A stretch of DNA of 64,000 nt, taken from the NCBI GenBank assembly GCA_044464485.1, contig JBIQLG010000012.1, forward strand, positions 1 through 64,000, given 5' to 3'. Within the stretch, counting starts at the first letter, position 1. Each line of letters opens with the position of its first letter. Of the stretch, positions 43,282 to 51,622 are shown in pieces. The position numbers and the translations under genes are program-made. The notes under the pieces were generated by a model. It was not told the origin of the DNA. It saw nothing but the letters and a program-made list of their open reading frames with translations, and did no database searches. The stretch is from Terrimesophilobacter sp044464485. GTDB lineage: Bacteria; Actinomycetota; Actinomycetes; Actinomycetales; Microbacteriaceae.

Positions 43282-43945
43282 TGTCATCCTCGTCGAAAAC
43301 GTTGAAGCGGTAGCCGACGTTGCGGACAGTACCGATCACCGACTCCTGGTCGCCCAATTTTGCGCGAAGCCGACGCACGTGCACGTCCACCGTTCGGGTG
43401 CCGCCGAAGTAGTCGTAACCCCACACTTCGCTGAGCAACTGTTCGCGGGTGAAGACGCGGCTCGGATGAGTCGCCAGAAACCTCAGCAATTCGAATTCCT
43501 TGTACGTGAGATCGAGCGGTTTCCCTCGCACTTTCGCGGAATAGCTCGCCTCGTCGATGACCACTCCGCTGGCGCTGATCGTCGTCTCCGGTTGTTCGAA
43601 ACTGCGCCTGCCCAGCACAATCCGAATGCGCGCGGCAACTTCCGCCGCCCCCGCAGTGGTGAGGACGACGTCATCTGCGGCCCATTCCGCGGTGATGGCA
43701 GCCAGACCGCCTTCGGTCACAATGAGCATGAGCGGCACCGCGATCCCGGTTGCGTGCAGTATCTTGCACAGCGACTTTGCGCTCGCCAATTCGCTCCTGG
43801 CATCCACCAGAATGAGGTCGCAGGCAGGTGCATTGACGAGCATGGCCGGTTCAGCAGGCATTGTTCTGACGGCGTGGTCCAGCAGCTCGAGCGCAGGCAG
43901 CACGTCGACTCCCCTGTCGGGTGTGAGAATCAACAACCCAGCCAC
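43250..43945 (-). CDS. OmpR-family winged-helix regulator, GlnR type
   Basis: The N-terminal receiver-like domain keeps an aspartate in LILVDARSE but lacks the usual acidic pocket, as in GlnR-type orphan regulators. The C-terminal winged helix (ASYSAKVRGKPLDLTYKEFE, then WGYDYFGGTRTVDVHVRRLR) is intact. Linkage to mshD supports the GlnR assignment, a nitrogen regulator in other actinobacteria. GTG start with GGAGG upstream, and a TAGACT -10 box at 43976-43971 on the minus strand. Confidence 0.8.
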   Translation of the reverse strand: MAGLLILTPDRGVDVLPALELLDHAVRTMPAEPAMLVNAPACDLILVDARSELASAKSLCKILHATGIAVPLMLIVTEGGLAAITAEWAADDVVLTTAGAAEVAARIRIVLGRRSFEQPETTISASGVVIDEASYSAKVRGKPLDLTYKEFELLRFLATHPSRVFTREQLLSEVWGYDYFGGTRTVDVHVRRLRAKLGDQESVIGTVRNVGYRFNVFDEDDNERVTANAVT

Positions 43946-43992
43946 AGAATCCTCCGGCCTCGATGGTTCAACAGTCTATAAGCGGCCCACTC

Positions 43993-44316
43993 ATGGGGCA
44001 GTATGGAGTGGTGACGAACCCTCCGCCGACTGACGAGCACAAGGCCAGAGATCTCAAGGTCGGCACGGTGGCGCCCGTGTGGATTCTTACCGCGCTCGCC
44101 GCGGTGGCAATCGGCGTTCTGAGCCCGCGCGAACAGTTCTTCACGTGGATTTCGATCTGCCTTGCGGCGGCGGTGCTACTCACCTTCGCGGTGCAACTCG
44201 GCACGCGCACGAAGCAGGGGTTCGTCGACCGTGTGATGGCATCGCTGGGCGGCGCTGTGCTGATTCTTGCGGTCGCCAGCGGAGCGCTCGCAGTGCTCAC
44301 GATGATGAACGGCTAG
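43993..44316 (+). CDS. Small membrane protein, unknown function
   Basis: About 100 residues with three predicted membrane helices (WILTALAAVAIGVL, ISICLAAAVLLTFAVQL, LGGAVLILAVASGALAVL). The family is not recognised. The start is uncertain between ATG 43963, ATG 43993 and GTG 44011, none with a convincing ribosome site. It is divergent from the GlnR-type gene and stops 10 bp before a 36-residue membrane gene. Confidence 0.6.
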   Translation: MGQYGVVTNPPPTDEHKARDLKVGTVAPVWILTALAAVAIGVLSPREQFFTWISICLAAAVLLTFAVQLGTRTKQGFVDRVMASLGGAVLILAVASGALAVLTMMNG

Positions 44317-44319
44317 AAT
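44314..44319 (+). promoter_or_regulatory. -10 box TAGAAT for the 36-residue gene
   Basis: TAGAAT overlaps the stop codon of the preceding gene and is followed by six bases and the ATG; leaderless start inferred. Confidence 0.55.
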
Positions 44320-44325
44320 CGGATC

Positions 44326-44436
44326 ATGCTTCTCGCGCTTGAGCTCACATTCGTCGGCCTGCTCGGTCTGGCGTCCCTCGCGATCGCGTATGTCTCGGTT
44401 GTCGTGCTCTACAACCTTTTCCGCGGCGCACGCTGA
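44326..44436 (+). CDS. 36-residue single-helix membrane protein
   Basis: ATG to TGA encodes 36 residues: a hydrophobic helix (LTFVGLLGLASLAIAYVSVV) followed by a short basic tail NLFRGAR. The hydrophobic-then-positive layout suggests an inner-membrane micropeptide with its C-terminus inside. A TAGAAT box sits at the leaderless distance and the gene fits tightly between two others, which supports it being real. Function unknown. Confidence 0.6.
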   Translation: MLLALELTFVGLLGLASLAIAYVSVVVLYNLFRGAR

Positions 44437-44445
44437 GTCGCAGCG

Positions 44446-45057
44446 ATGCTGCAATTGCCGGAGGGACTTCCCGCTGAACTCGCTCCCTTGGCATGGCTGA
44501 TCGGCGTATGGGAAGGCACCGGTGTGCTCAGCTATCCGGTCGATGGCGACGTGCGCACGTATGAATTCGGCCAGCGGGCAAGCTTCAGCCACGACGGACT
44601 GCCGCACCTGAACTATTCCTCCTACACGTGGCTGTTGCCACCGGAGGGCGACGACTCGTTCCCGTTGCCTCTCGCAACCGAGACCGGGTATTGGCGACTG
44701 GCCCGCCCCGCGACGGACGCGGACCCCGGGCCCGGACTCCTGGCAGGAATCGGCGCGCCGATGTATGGGAACGCCGAGGCGGTTGAGACTCTCCGCAACT
44801 CGGATGGCGGGTTCGATCTTGAAGTCTCGCTCCTGCATCCGGGTGGTGTGAGTGAGCTGTATCTGGGGCAGACCAAAGGCGCGCGCATCGACCTGGCAAC
44901 GGATGCCGTGATGCGTTCGGCGAACGCCAAGGCGCACACCGCGTCCACGCGGATGTACGGTCTCGTTGACGGCGATTTGCTGTGGGCATGGGATATAGCG
45001 GCCCTCGGGAGACCGCTCACATCGCACGCTTCGGGGAAGCTTGCCCGTGTCGACTGA
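44446..45057 (+). CDS. Nitrobindin-like heme-binding protein (FABP-like, DUF1794)
   Basis: The 203-residue beta-barrel protein has the family start LAPLAWLIGVWEGTGVLSYP with the GxWxGxG motif. A C-terminal histidine in LTSHASGKLARV could be the heme ligand. Nitrobindins bind ferric heme and handle nitric oxide or peroxynitrite. It overlaps the next gene (ygfZ) by 11 bp, consistent with a shared transcript. Confidence 0.85.
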   Translation: MLQLPEGLPAELAPLAWLIGVWEGTGVLSYPVDGDVRTYEFGQRASFSHDGLPHLNYSSYTWLLPPEGDDSFPLPLATETGYWRLARPATDADPGPGLLAGIGAPMYGNAEAVETLRNSDGGFDLEVSLLHPGGVSELYLGQTKGARIDLATDAVMRSANAKAHTASTRMYGLVDGDLLWAWDIAALGRPLTSHASGKLARVD

Positions 45058-46123
45058 GTTTCTTTCCCTGGCGGGCGCGGTTCAGGCAACCGGCGCGGAC
45101 GAGGGCGTCGCCGCGCACTATGGCAATCCGAACGCGGAACAGCGTGCGCTCGCGGCAGGGGGCACGGTCGTGGATCTCTCCCACCGTGGCCTCATCACCG
45201 TTACGGGACCCGACCGTCTGAGCTGGCTCGATTCCGTGTCGAGTCAGCGGCTCATCGGTCTGGCACCAGGCGAGTCGGCGGAGACGCTGCTGCTCGGGCA
45301 GACCGGTCGCATCGAGCATGCGATCCACGTGCTGGAAGATGGCGAAAGCGCCTGGCTGCTGGTCGAGGCGAGCGAGACTGCCGGTCTTTTCGAGTGGCTG
45401 GATTCCATGCGTTTCCTGCTGCGCGTGGAGGTGGCCGATCGGTCTGCCGACTTCGCCGCATTGGGGACGCTCGGCGTACTGGATATTGAGCCCGCTTCCC
45501 CGCACGGCGTGCCGCTCGTCTGGCGCGACCCGTGGAGTGCGGTTGCGACGGGCGGTTACCAGTACTCGCAGAGCCCTGAACACCCCGGCGCCCTGTGGAC
45601 CTATTCGGAAGTGATCGTGGAACGCGACTCGCTCGCGCGGGCGGCGAGTCTGCCTCACGCCGGTGTTCTTGCGCTCGAAGCGCTGCGCATTGCCGCCTGG
45701 CGACCGCGTTTCGCTGCGGAAGTTGACGATCGAACAATTCCGCATGAGCTCGACTGGCTCCGCAGCGCGGTGCACCTGACGAAGGGCTGTTATCGCGGTC
45801 AGGAAACCGTCGCCAAGGTGCACAATCTCGGGCATCCGCCGCGAAGGCTCGTGATGCTGCACCTGGACGGATCGGAATCCGTCCTGCCCGCGCGCGGGGA
45901 TGAAGTGACGCTCGGTGACAAGGTCGTGGGAACCGTCACGAGCGCCGCGCGCCACTACGAGCTCGGCCCCATAGCCCTCGCGATGGTGAAGCGCATGACA
46001 GACCCGGATGCCGTTCTCACCGTGACGGCGGGCGGCACCGCGGTCTCGGCAGCGCAGGAAGTTATTGTTCCGCCCTCCGCGGGCGCTGTCGCCGAAGTCC
46101 CCCGGCTGCCCCGCCTCCGCTAG
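45047..46123 (+). CDS. ygfZ: Folate-binding protein YgfZ (Fe-S cluster maintenance)
   Basis: The 358-residue GcvT-like protein carries the diagnostic motif KGCYRGQETVAK near residue 245, with the functional cysteine. YgfZ helps assemble or repair Fe-S enzymes in a folate-dependent way. The GTG at 45047 is preferred over the TTG at 45041. It is coupled to the nitrobindin gene, a link that may reflect protection of metal centres against oxidative or nitrosative damage (inference). Confidence 0.92.
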   Translation: MSTEFLSLAGAVQATGADEGVAAHYGNPNAEQRALAAGGTVVDLSHRGLITVTGPDRLSWLDSVSSQRLIGLAPGESAETLLLGQTGRIEHAIHVLEDGESAWLLVEASETAGLFEWLDSMRFLLRVEVADRSADFAALGTLGVLDIEPASPHGVPLVWRDPWSAVATGGYQYSQSPEHPGALWTYSEVIVERDSLARAASLPHAGVLALEALRIAAWRPRFAAEVDDRTIPHELDWLRSAVHLTKGCYRGQETVAKVHNLGHPPRRLVMLHLDGSESVLPARGDEVTLGDKVVGTVTSAARHYELGPIALAMVKRMTDPDAVLTVTAGGTAVSAAQEVIVPPSAGAVAEVPRLPRLR

Positions 46124-46152
46124 ACGCACAGCAACACGCGAGTACCGGAAGA

Positions 46153-46158
46153 TAGGCT
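46153..46158 (+). promoter_or_regulatory. -10 box TAGGCT for gpmA, leaderless start inferred
   Basis: TAGGCT then six bases then the ATG of gpmA; no ribosome site fits in between. Confidence 0.6.
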
Positions 46159-46164
46159 GGCACG

Positions 46165-46908
46165 ATGACCCACACTCTTATCCTTTTGCGGCACGGACAG
46201 TCCGACTGGAATGAGAAGAACCTGTTCACCGGCTGGGTGGATGTTCCCCTCACCGAGCTCGGCTGGCAGGAAGCGCGCAACGCTGGCGAGCTGATTGCGG
46301 CATCCGGAGTGCTGCCGGACATGGTCTTCACGAGCGTGCTGAAGAGGGCGATTCATACGGCGAATGAGGCCTTGAAGTCTGCCGATCGGGACTGGTTGCC
46401 CGTGCGAAGAAGCTGGCGCCTCAACGAGCGTCACTACGGTGCGCTTCAGGGCAAAGACAAGGCGCAAACCCTCGCCGAGTTCGGTGAGGAACAGTTCATG
46501 ACGTGGCGGCGCTCCTTCGACGTCGCGCCGCCGCCGCTGCCGGATGACAGCGAGTTCTCTCAGGCGAGCGATCCGCGTTACGCGGGCCTCGGCGCAGATC
46601 TGCCCCGCACGGAATGCCTCAAAGACGTGATCGCCCGCATGATTCCGTATTGGGAATCGGACATCACGCCGGCTCTCGGGGAGGGCAAGACGGTTCTCGT
46701 GACCGCGCATGGAAATTCGCTGAGGGCGCTCGTGAAGCACCTCGACGGAATTTCGGACGATGCCATCGCTCAGCTGAACATTCCGACGGGAATTCCTCTC
46801 GTTTACGAGCTGGGGGATGACTTCATGCCCGTTGCTCCTTCGCGATACCTGGATCCGAATGCGGCCGCAGAGGGTGCGGCGGCCGTCGCTGCGCAGGGGA
46901 AAAGCTAA
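46165..46908 (+). CDS. gpmA: 2,3-bisphosphoglycerate-dependent phosphoglycerate mutase
   Basis: The glycolytic enzyme interconverts 3- and 2-phosphoglycerate. The phosphohistidine motif LRHGQSDWNEKNLFTGW is at residue 8, the acid/base glutamate is in RRSWRLNERHYGALQG, and the second histidine is in VTAHGNSLRALV. The length of 247 residues matches. Proximity to senX3-regX3 is conserved in mycobacteria. Confidence 0.96.
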   Translation: MTHTLILLRHGQSDWNEKNLFTGWVDVPLTELGWQEARNAGELIAASGVLPDMVFTSVLKRAIHTANEALKSADRDWLPVRRSWRLNERHYGALQGKDKAQTLAEFGEEQFMTWRRSFDVAPPPLPDDSEFSQASDPRYAGLGADLPRTECLKDVIARMIPYWESDITPALGEGKTVLVTAHGNSLRALVKHLDGISDDAIAQLNIPTGIPLVYELGDDFMPVAPSRYLDPNAAAEGAAAVAAQGKS

Positions 46909-46960
46909 AACTCAACGACCACGATGTGCTCCACGCTCATGACTGAAGGAACGTGACAAC

Positions 46961-47731
46961 ATGGCCAAAAAAGACTCGAAGCGCATCATTGAGATCCGCG
47001 AAAAAGCCAACCAGCGGCGACGCGAGGAACAAAAGGCGCAGAAGCGCAGGACGATTCTCCTTCAGGTGGGGATTATCGTCGGAATCCTGGTCATCGCCGC
47101 GGCGGTAGTCGGCGGCGTCCTGCTCGCGCAGAACAACAAGCCCCCTGCCGAAGCCCCGTCGGCAAGCGGCACCATTTCCCTTCTCGGAACCTCGGGAGTG
47201 CCGCTCGTCATCGACGGCACCGCGGTGAGACTCGGCTCGGCGGATGCTCCGGTCACGATCGACATTTACGAAGACTATTCGTGCCCGCACTGCGCGGACT
47301 ACGAAGCGGGAGTGGGGCACACGCTGTTGTCGCTCGTGGCCAGCGGAGACGCCGTGGTGAACTTCCACCCCATGGGCTTCGTCACTCCCTACGGCACCGC
47401 CGCCGGTTCCGCCGCAGCGTGCGTTGCGGCGCAGGATCCCGCGCGCTGGCCGGCGTTCCACACCGCGTTGTTCGCGAACCACAACCAGCAGACGGATCGC
47501 TGGTCGGCCAAAGACTTTGCCGACTATGCGCGCGCACTGGGCATCACCGACGAGAGCACGCTGAAGTGCATCACCTCCCAAAAATACGTGGGCTGGATCG
47601 GAACGAACACGGATGCCGCCCGTGACGCCGGTGTCTCCCAGACACCCACGCTCATCATCGACGGGCACAAGCAGCAGTCGCTTCTTGGACCGGATGACCT
47701 CGTCGCCGCAGTACAGAGCGCGAAGGGATAA
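46961..47731 (+). CDS. DsbA-family thioredoxin-fold protein, membrane-anchored (CPHC)
   Basis: A basic, charged N-terminus of about 30 residues precedes one membrane helix (VGIIVGILVIAAAVVGGVLL). The extracytoplasmic thioredoxin domain has the active site YSCPHCADYE near residue 107 and a cis-proline region VSQTPTLIIDG. It should catalyse disulfide exchange in exported proteins. A GAAGGA site precedes the ATG. A related but distinct paralogue with CPIC lies at 60884-61831. Confidence 0.9.
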   Translation: MAKKDSKRIIEIREKANQRRREEQKAQKRRTILLQVGIIVGILVIAAAVVGGVLLAQNNKPPAEAPSASGTISLLGTSGVPLVIDGTAVRLGSADAPVTIDIYEDYSCPHCADYEAGVGHTLLSLVASGDAVVNFHPMGFVTPYGTAAGSAAACVAAQDPARWPAFHTALFANHNQQTDRWSAKDFADYARALGITDESTLKCITSQKYVGWIGTNTDAARDAGVSQTPTLIIDGHKQQSLLGPDDLVAAVQSAKG

Positions 47732-47767
47732 CGAGATCGACACCCGCGTCACGCACCCGCGTCACGA

Positions 47768-48427
47768 TCAGTTCGGCGGGTAGCTAACCTGCCAGTCGCC
47801 CGTCGCGAGATACTGCACCTTTTTCGCGATGGAGACCGCGTGGTCGGCGAATCGTTCGTGATAGCGCGACGCGAGCGTGGCATCCACGGTGTCCTCGGTT
47901 CCGCCCTTCCAGGAATCGCTGAGCACTTTCGCGAAAACGCTCGAATGCAACTCGTCGATGCGGTCGTCGTCCTTGCGTATTTCTTCCGCGATGCGCACGT
48001 CCTCGGTCGTCAGCAATTGCGTAAGCCGCCTCGCGACCTCGACATCGAGCCGGCCCATTTCCGCGAAGGTCGCGCGCAGTGCCTTGGGGACGACCTTTTC
48101 GGGGAACCGGTACCGCGCGAGCTGCGCGATGTGCTCGCTCATGTCGCCCATGCGTTCGAGGGACGCGGATATTCGCAGCGCGCTCACGACGATGCGCAGG
48201 TCTCGCGCAACGGGTTGCTGCCGCGCGAGGATGTTGATGGCGAGTTCGTCGAGGCTCACCGTGAGTTCGTCGATGCGGTCGTCGTCCGCGATCACCTGGT
48301 CAGCGAGGGCAACGTTGGACTCGTTGAATGCGCGCGTCGCGTTCTCGATCGAGGATTCGACGAGTGTCGCGATTTCGATGAGTCGTTCCTGAACTTCGCG
48401 CAGTTCCTGTTGAAATACTTCGCGCAT
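47768..48427 (-). CDS. phoU: Phosphate signalling protein PhoU
   Basis: The 219-residue protein has the two three-helix bundles of PhoU with acidic metal-binding segments (DDDRIDELTVSLDELAIN and KDDDRIDELHSSVF) and ASLERMGDMSEHIAQLAR. It signals from the Pst transporter to the phosphate sensor kinase. It diverges from senX3-regX3 across 83 bp, a common actinobacterial layout. An AGGAAGG site precedes the ATG. Confidence 0.95.
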   Translation of the reverse strand: MREVFQQELREVQERLIEIATLVESSIENATRAFNESNVALADQVIADDDRIDELTVSLDELAINILARQQPVARDLRIVVSALRISASLERMGDMSEHIAQLARYRFPEKVVPKALRATFAEMGRLDVEVARRLTQLLTTEDVRIAEEIRKDDDRIDELHSSVFAKVLSDSWKGGTEDTVDATLASRYHERFADHAVSIAKKVQYLATGDWQVSYPPN

Positions 48428-48497
48428 CCTTTGCCCTTCCTGCGGCTCGAGCTGTCTTTGCCACGGTCGTCGTCAGGCCAACCACATGGGAAGTAAC

Positions 48498-48503
48498 TAA
48501 TCT
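48498..48503 (+). promoter_or_regulatory. -10 box TAATCT for senX3-regX3, leaderless start inferred
   Basis: TAATCT then seven bases then the ATG of senX3. Confidence 0.5.
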
Positions 48504-48510
48504 AGTCGCT

Positions 48511-49665
48511 ATGGACTCCGCCTGGCTGGTGCCCGCCTCGATGGCGTTTGGTGCCGTCGTGGGCGCCGGCATCGTCAGCATCCTCTATCTGGCTGCACGG
48601 CGCGGCGATCGGGCGGTGAGCGTCGTCATGCCGAGTGTTCCGGATGGCGTCGATCAGGTGATCGACGCGCTCGAGTCAGCGGGCGTCGTTCTCGACCCTT
48701 CCAATAACGTCATGAAGGCGAGCCCCGGCGCGCTCGCGTTCGGTCTGGTGTGGAATCACTCTCTCGTGCATCCGGAACTGGTCGACCTCGTCGATTCGGT
48801 GCGGCGCACCGGCGAGTCGGTTTCTCGCGAGGTCGAATTGGCGCGCGGCCCCCTCGGCGACGCGAACATTTTTCTGTATGTGCACGTCGTGAAGCTCGGT
48901 TCGCGATACGTTCTGCTGCTCGCGGATGACCGAACCGAAGGTTACAAGCTCGAGGCGGTGCGACGGGACTTTGTGGAAAACATCAGTCACGAACTGAAGA
49001 CGCCCATCGGGGCGGTCAGCATCCTCGCGGAAGCGTTGCACGCGGCGGCGAAGCAGCCGGATCAGGTCAAGCGCTTTGCGAAACGCCTCACGAAGGAGGC
49101 CGAGCGTCTCACGCGCATCACGCAGGAACTCATCGAACTGTCGCGGCTGCAGGCAGCGGACGCCCTCAGCAAGCCCGAGCCGGTCGAGATCGATCACGTC
49201 GTGGCCGCCGCGGTGGACCAGAACCGGGTGGCTGCGGAGGCACGCGATGTGACCATCGCGAGCGGGGGCGATGCGGGTGCGGAAGTTTTCGGTGACGAAT
49301 CCCTGCTCGTGGTGGCGCTTCAGAACCTCATCTCCAACGCGATCGTGTATTCGCCGAAGGGTTCTCGCGTGGGCGTGGGCGTGAATACTGTTGACGGAAT
49401 TGTGGAAATTGCCGTTACCGATCAGGGCATCGGAATTCCTGCGGACGAACTTGATCGCGTCTTCGAGCGCTTCTACCGCATCGACCCGGCCCGATCCAGG
49501 CACACGGGCGGAACGGGCCTGGGTCTTAGCATCGTGAAGCACGTTGCCCAGAATCACGGCGGCGACGTGCGTGTCTGGTCGCAGCCCGGTTATGGTTCGA
49601 CGTTCACTCTTCGACTTCCCCTGGCTCCTGCCGCGGCGATCACGCCGGGAGAGGAAAGCGCGTGA
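48511..49665 (+). CDS. senX3: Phosphate-responsive sensor histidine kinase
   Basis: One N-terminal membrane helix is followed by a PAS-like region, the HisKA box FVENISHELKTPIGAVSIL (His near residue 161), N box NLISNAIVYSP, G1 DQGIGIP and G2 GGTGLGLSIVKH. The 384-residue length and linkage to gpmA, regX3 and phoU identify it as SenX3/PhoR-like. It likely controls pst and other phosphate genes through RegX3 binding to the PHO box. Its stop overlaps the regX3 start. Confidence 0.93.
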   Translation: MDSAWLVPASMAFGAVVGAGIVSILYLAARRGDRAVSVVMPSVPDGVDQVIDALESAGVVLDPSNNVMKASPGALAFGLVWNHSLVHPELVDLVDSVRRTGESVSREVELARGPLGDANIFLYVHVVKLGSRYVLLLADDRTEGYKLEAVRRDFVENISHELKTPIGAVSILAEALHAAAKQPDQVKRFAKRLTKEAERLTRITQELIELSRLQAADALSKPEPVEIDHVVAAAVDQNRVAAEARDVTIASGGDAGAEVFGDESLLVVALQNLISNAIVYSPKGSRVGVGVNTVDGIVEIAVTDQGIGIPADELDRVFERFYRIDPARSRHTGGTGLGLSIVKHVAQNHGGDVRVWSQPGYGSTFTLRLPLAPAAAITPGEESA

Positions 49666-50342
49666 CGACCCTCCTGCTCGTTGAGGATGAGCGATCGCTT
49701 CGCGACCCGCTCGCGTACCTCCTTGAGCGAGAGGGCTATACCGTCACGATCGCGAAAGATGGTCCCGGCGCGCTTGCGGCGTTCGAGAGCGAGGCGCCGG
49801 ATCTCCTGCTGCTGGATCTCATGCTGCCCGGACTTTCAGGTGCCGAAGTGTGCCGCCGCATTCGCGCCCGATCCGCGGTCCCCATCATCATGCTGACGGC
49901 GAAGGACAGCGAGGGGGATGTCGTGCACGGCCTCGAGCTGGGTGCAGACGACTACGTGACGAAGCCCTATTCGTCGAAGGAGTTGCTCGCGCGCATTCGC
50001 GCGGTCCTGCGGCGCAAAGCCGACGTCGATGTCGGTGCGAATGAGCTCCTCGCCGTGGGAGATGTTGCCATGGATGTCGAACGTCACACCGTTCACGTGC
50101 GCGGTGACGCCATCTCGATGCCGCTCAAGGAGTACGAACTGCTCGAGATGCTCCTGCGCAACGCGGGCCGCGTGCTCACGCGCAGCCAGCTCATGGATCG
50201 CGTGTGGGGGCCGGAATACGTGGGTGACACGAAGACCCTTGACGTGCACGTGAAGCGCATTCGGGACCGCATCGAGCGTGACTCGGCGAATCCGAAAATG
50301 CTGGTGACGGTGAGGGGTCTCGGCTATCGCTTCGAGGCGTAG
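49662..50342 (+). CDS. regX3: Phosphate response regulator
   Basis: The receiver domain has its phosphorylation aspartate in LLLLDLMLPGLSG (about residue 52) and the conserved lysine in YVTKPYSSKELLAR. The C-terminal OmpR-type winged helix includes LTRSQLMDRVWGPEYVGDTK. At 226 residues it matches RegX3/PhoP. GTG start overlapping senX3. The direct-repeat PHO box before pstS is its probable target. Confidence 0.94.
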   Translation: MTTLLLVEDERSLRDPLAYLLEREGYTVTIAKDGPGALAAFESEAPDLLLLDLMLPGLSGAEVCRRIRARSAVPIIMLTAKDSEGDVVHGLELGADDYVTKPYSSKELLARIRAVLRRKADVDVGANELLAVGDVAMDVERHTVHVRGDAISMPLKEYELLEMLLRNAGRVLTRSQLMDRVWGPEYVGDTKTLDVHVKRIRDRIERDSANPKMLVTVRGLGYRFEA

Positions 50343-50431
50343 CGACACCTCGGAGCGCGGCGTGACGTTGGCGCGGCGGCCGACTCGGGCGTCACAGCGC
50401 GAACAGTTCGGCGCTGGCGATCGACGGGAGG

Positions 50432-50917
50432 TTACGGCGCGGCGGCTGGCGATGGAGCGAGGTCTGCGTAGGCGCCCTCGGGTGCAAGAACCGGCAGCCA
50501 CAGCTGTTTGCCGCTCACGTCGTCGTACTGGAAGAACACCGGAAATAGCGATCCGGCCTTGGTGTCGATTCCCGTGAGCACGACCTTCGAGGGGCCGGAT
50601 GCGCCGAGCGAGACTACGGAGTCGGAGTTCACGAAGACGCTCTCATTGACCTTCGCGTGGTCCGAATTCTCGTACTGGATCGTCACCTGTTCGCCGTATT
50701 CGGAGGAATTGTGCAAACTGACGATGAGCGCCGCATTGTCTCCATCGGCGGTCACGAGAAGCGCGTTGTTCACCTTGATATCGCCAAGGGTCGTTCCGAT
50801 TCCGTCACTGGGCTCGTAGTTTTGCGTGGTTGCCTGCGGAGTGATGAATGTGCAGCCCGTCGTGCCGACAGTCAGCAGCGCGACGAGAACTGCGCTCGCA
50901 GCAAGACGTGTTCTCAC
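50432..50917 (-). CDS. Small lipoprotein, unknown function
   Basis: The 161-residue product has a lipobox (TVGTTGCTFI, Cys near 22) and a soluble beta-rich domain (SDGIGTTLGDIKVNNALLVT) ending in a Pro/Ala tail. Similar lipoproteins are frequent in Microbacteriaceae, but I know no function. GTG start with an AGGAACCTGTG-like site upstream. It lies divergent from carD with a 162-bp gap. Confidence 0.75.
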   Translation of the reverse strand: MRTRLAASAVLVALLTVGTTGCTFITPQATTQNYEPSDGIGTTLGDIKVNNALLVTADGDNAALIVSLHNSSEYGEQVTIQYENSDHAKVNESVFVNSDSVVSLGASGPSKVVLTGIDTKAGSLFPVFFQYDDVSGKQLWLPVLAPEGAYADLAPSPAAAP

Positions 50918-51047
50918 AGGTTCCTCCGAGGTCGAAATCGGTGCCGTTCACAGGGAGGCGGTCCTTGTGAACACAATTCAGAGTTTAGCCTAGCGCGATC
51001 GGGCTTCTCCTCAGGGAACGGCCCACCGAAGGCTCAGCTCGCTGTGG

Positions 51048-51053
51048 TAAACT
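51048..51053 (+). promoter_or_regulatory. -10 box TAAACT for carD
   Basis: TAAACT about 27 bp before the carD ATG leaves room for a short leader with GGAG, so this gene, unlike many neighbours, is not leaderless. Confidence 0.5.
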
Positions 51054-51079
51054 TTTGGTCGCGGAATGGAGCCTATTCA

Positions 51080-51562
51080 ATGCTTTTCGAAGTCGGCGAG
51101 ACTGTCGTTTACCCCCATCACGGTGCAGCGACCATCACAGAGGTCAAGAAGCGTACCGTTCGAGGTGAAGAGAAGCTCTATCTGAAACTCAACGTCACTC
51201 AGGGCGATCTCACCATCGAAGTTCCCGCCGAAAACGTCGACCTCGTCGGCGTGCGGGACGTCATCGGGCGCGAGGGTCTCGACAAGGTGTTCGAAGTTCT
51301 GCGCGCACCGTTCACTGAAGAGCCGACCAACTGGTCTCGCCGGTACAAGGCGAACCTCGAGAAACTTGCCTCCGGAGACGTCATCAAGGTCTCCGAAGTC
51401 GTTCGCGATCTCTGGCGCCGCGACCAGGATCGCGGTCTCTCCGCCGGCGAGAAGCGGATGCTGGCGAAGGCGCGTCAAATCCTCATTTCGGAGCTGGCTC
51501 TGGCAGAGAAGACGGACGAAGAAAAGGCGTCGAACGTTCTCGACGAGGTACTTGCGTCCTAA
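51080..51562 (+). CDS. carD: CarD transcriptional regulator
   Basis: The 160-residue protein starts with the RNA-polymerase-interacting Tudor-like domain (MLFEVGETVVYPHHGAATI) and ends with a helical DNA-binding domain including the conserved tryptophan in VVRDLWRRDQDRGLSAGEKR. CarD stabilises open complexes at rRNA and other promoters in actinobacteria. The ATG at 51080 is used; the longer upstream frame is spurious. Gene order carD-ispD-ispF-cysS-rlmB matches mycobacteria. Confidence 0.95.
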   Translation: MLFEVGETVVYPHHGAATITEVKKRTVRGEEKLYLKLNVTQGDLTIEVPAENVDLVGVRDVIGREGLDKVFEVLRAPFTEEPTNWSRRYKANLEKLASGDVIKVSEVVRDLWRRDQDRGLSAGEKRMLAKARQILISELALAEKTDEEKASNVLDEVLAS

Positions 51563-51609
51563 CCCGGTTACTCGGGCAGAGTAGCGGCTCGATCGAGTTG
51601 TCTCATTGG

Positions 51610-51615
51610 TACGCT
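51610..51615 (+). promoter_or_regulatory. -10 box TACGCT for ispDF, leaderless start inferred
   Basis: TACGCT then seven bases then the ATG of ispDF. Confidence 0.55.
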
Positions 51616-51622
51616 GTGAGGC

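Noticed and set aside
47736..47766. CACCCGCGTCACG repeated twice between the DsbA-like gene and phoU
   Set aside because: Two short adjacent copies only; no hairpin or known function, too little to call a repeat element.
50657..51079. N-terminal extension of carD by 141 codons
   Set aside because: It runs through the divergent lipoprotein gene and the carD promoter; CarD proteins begin at the ATG at 51080.
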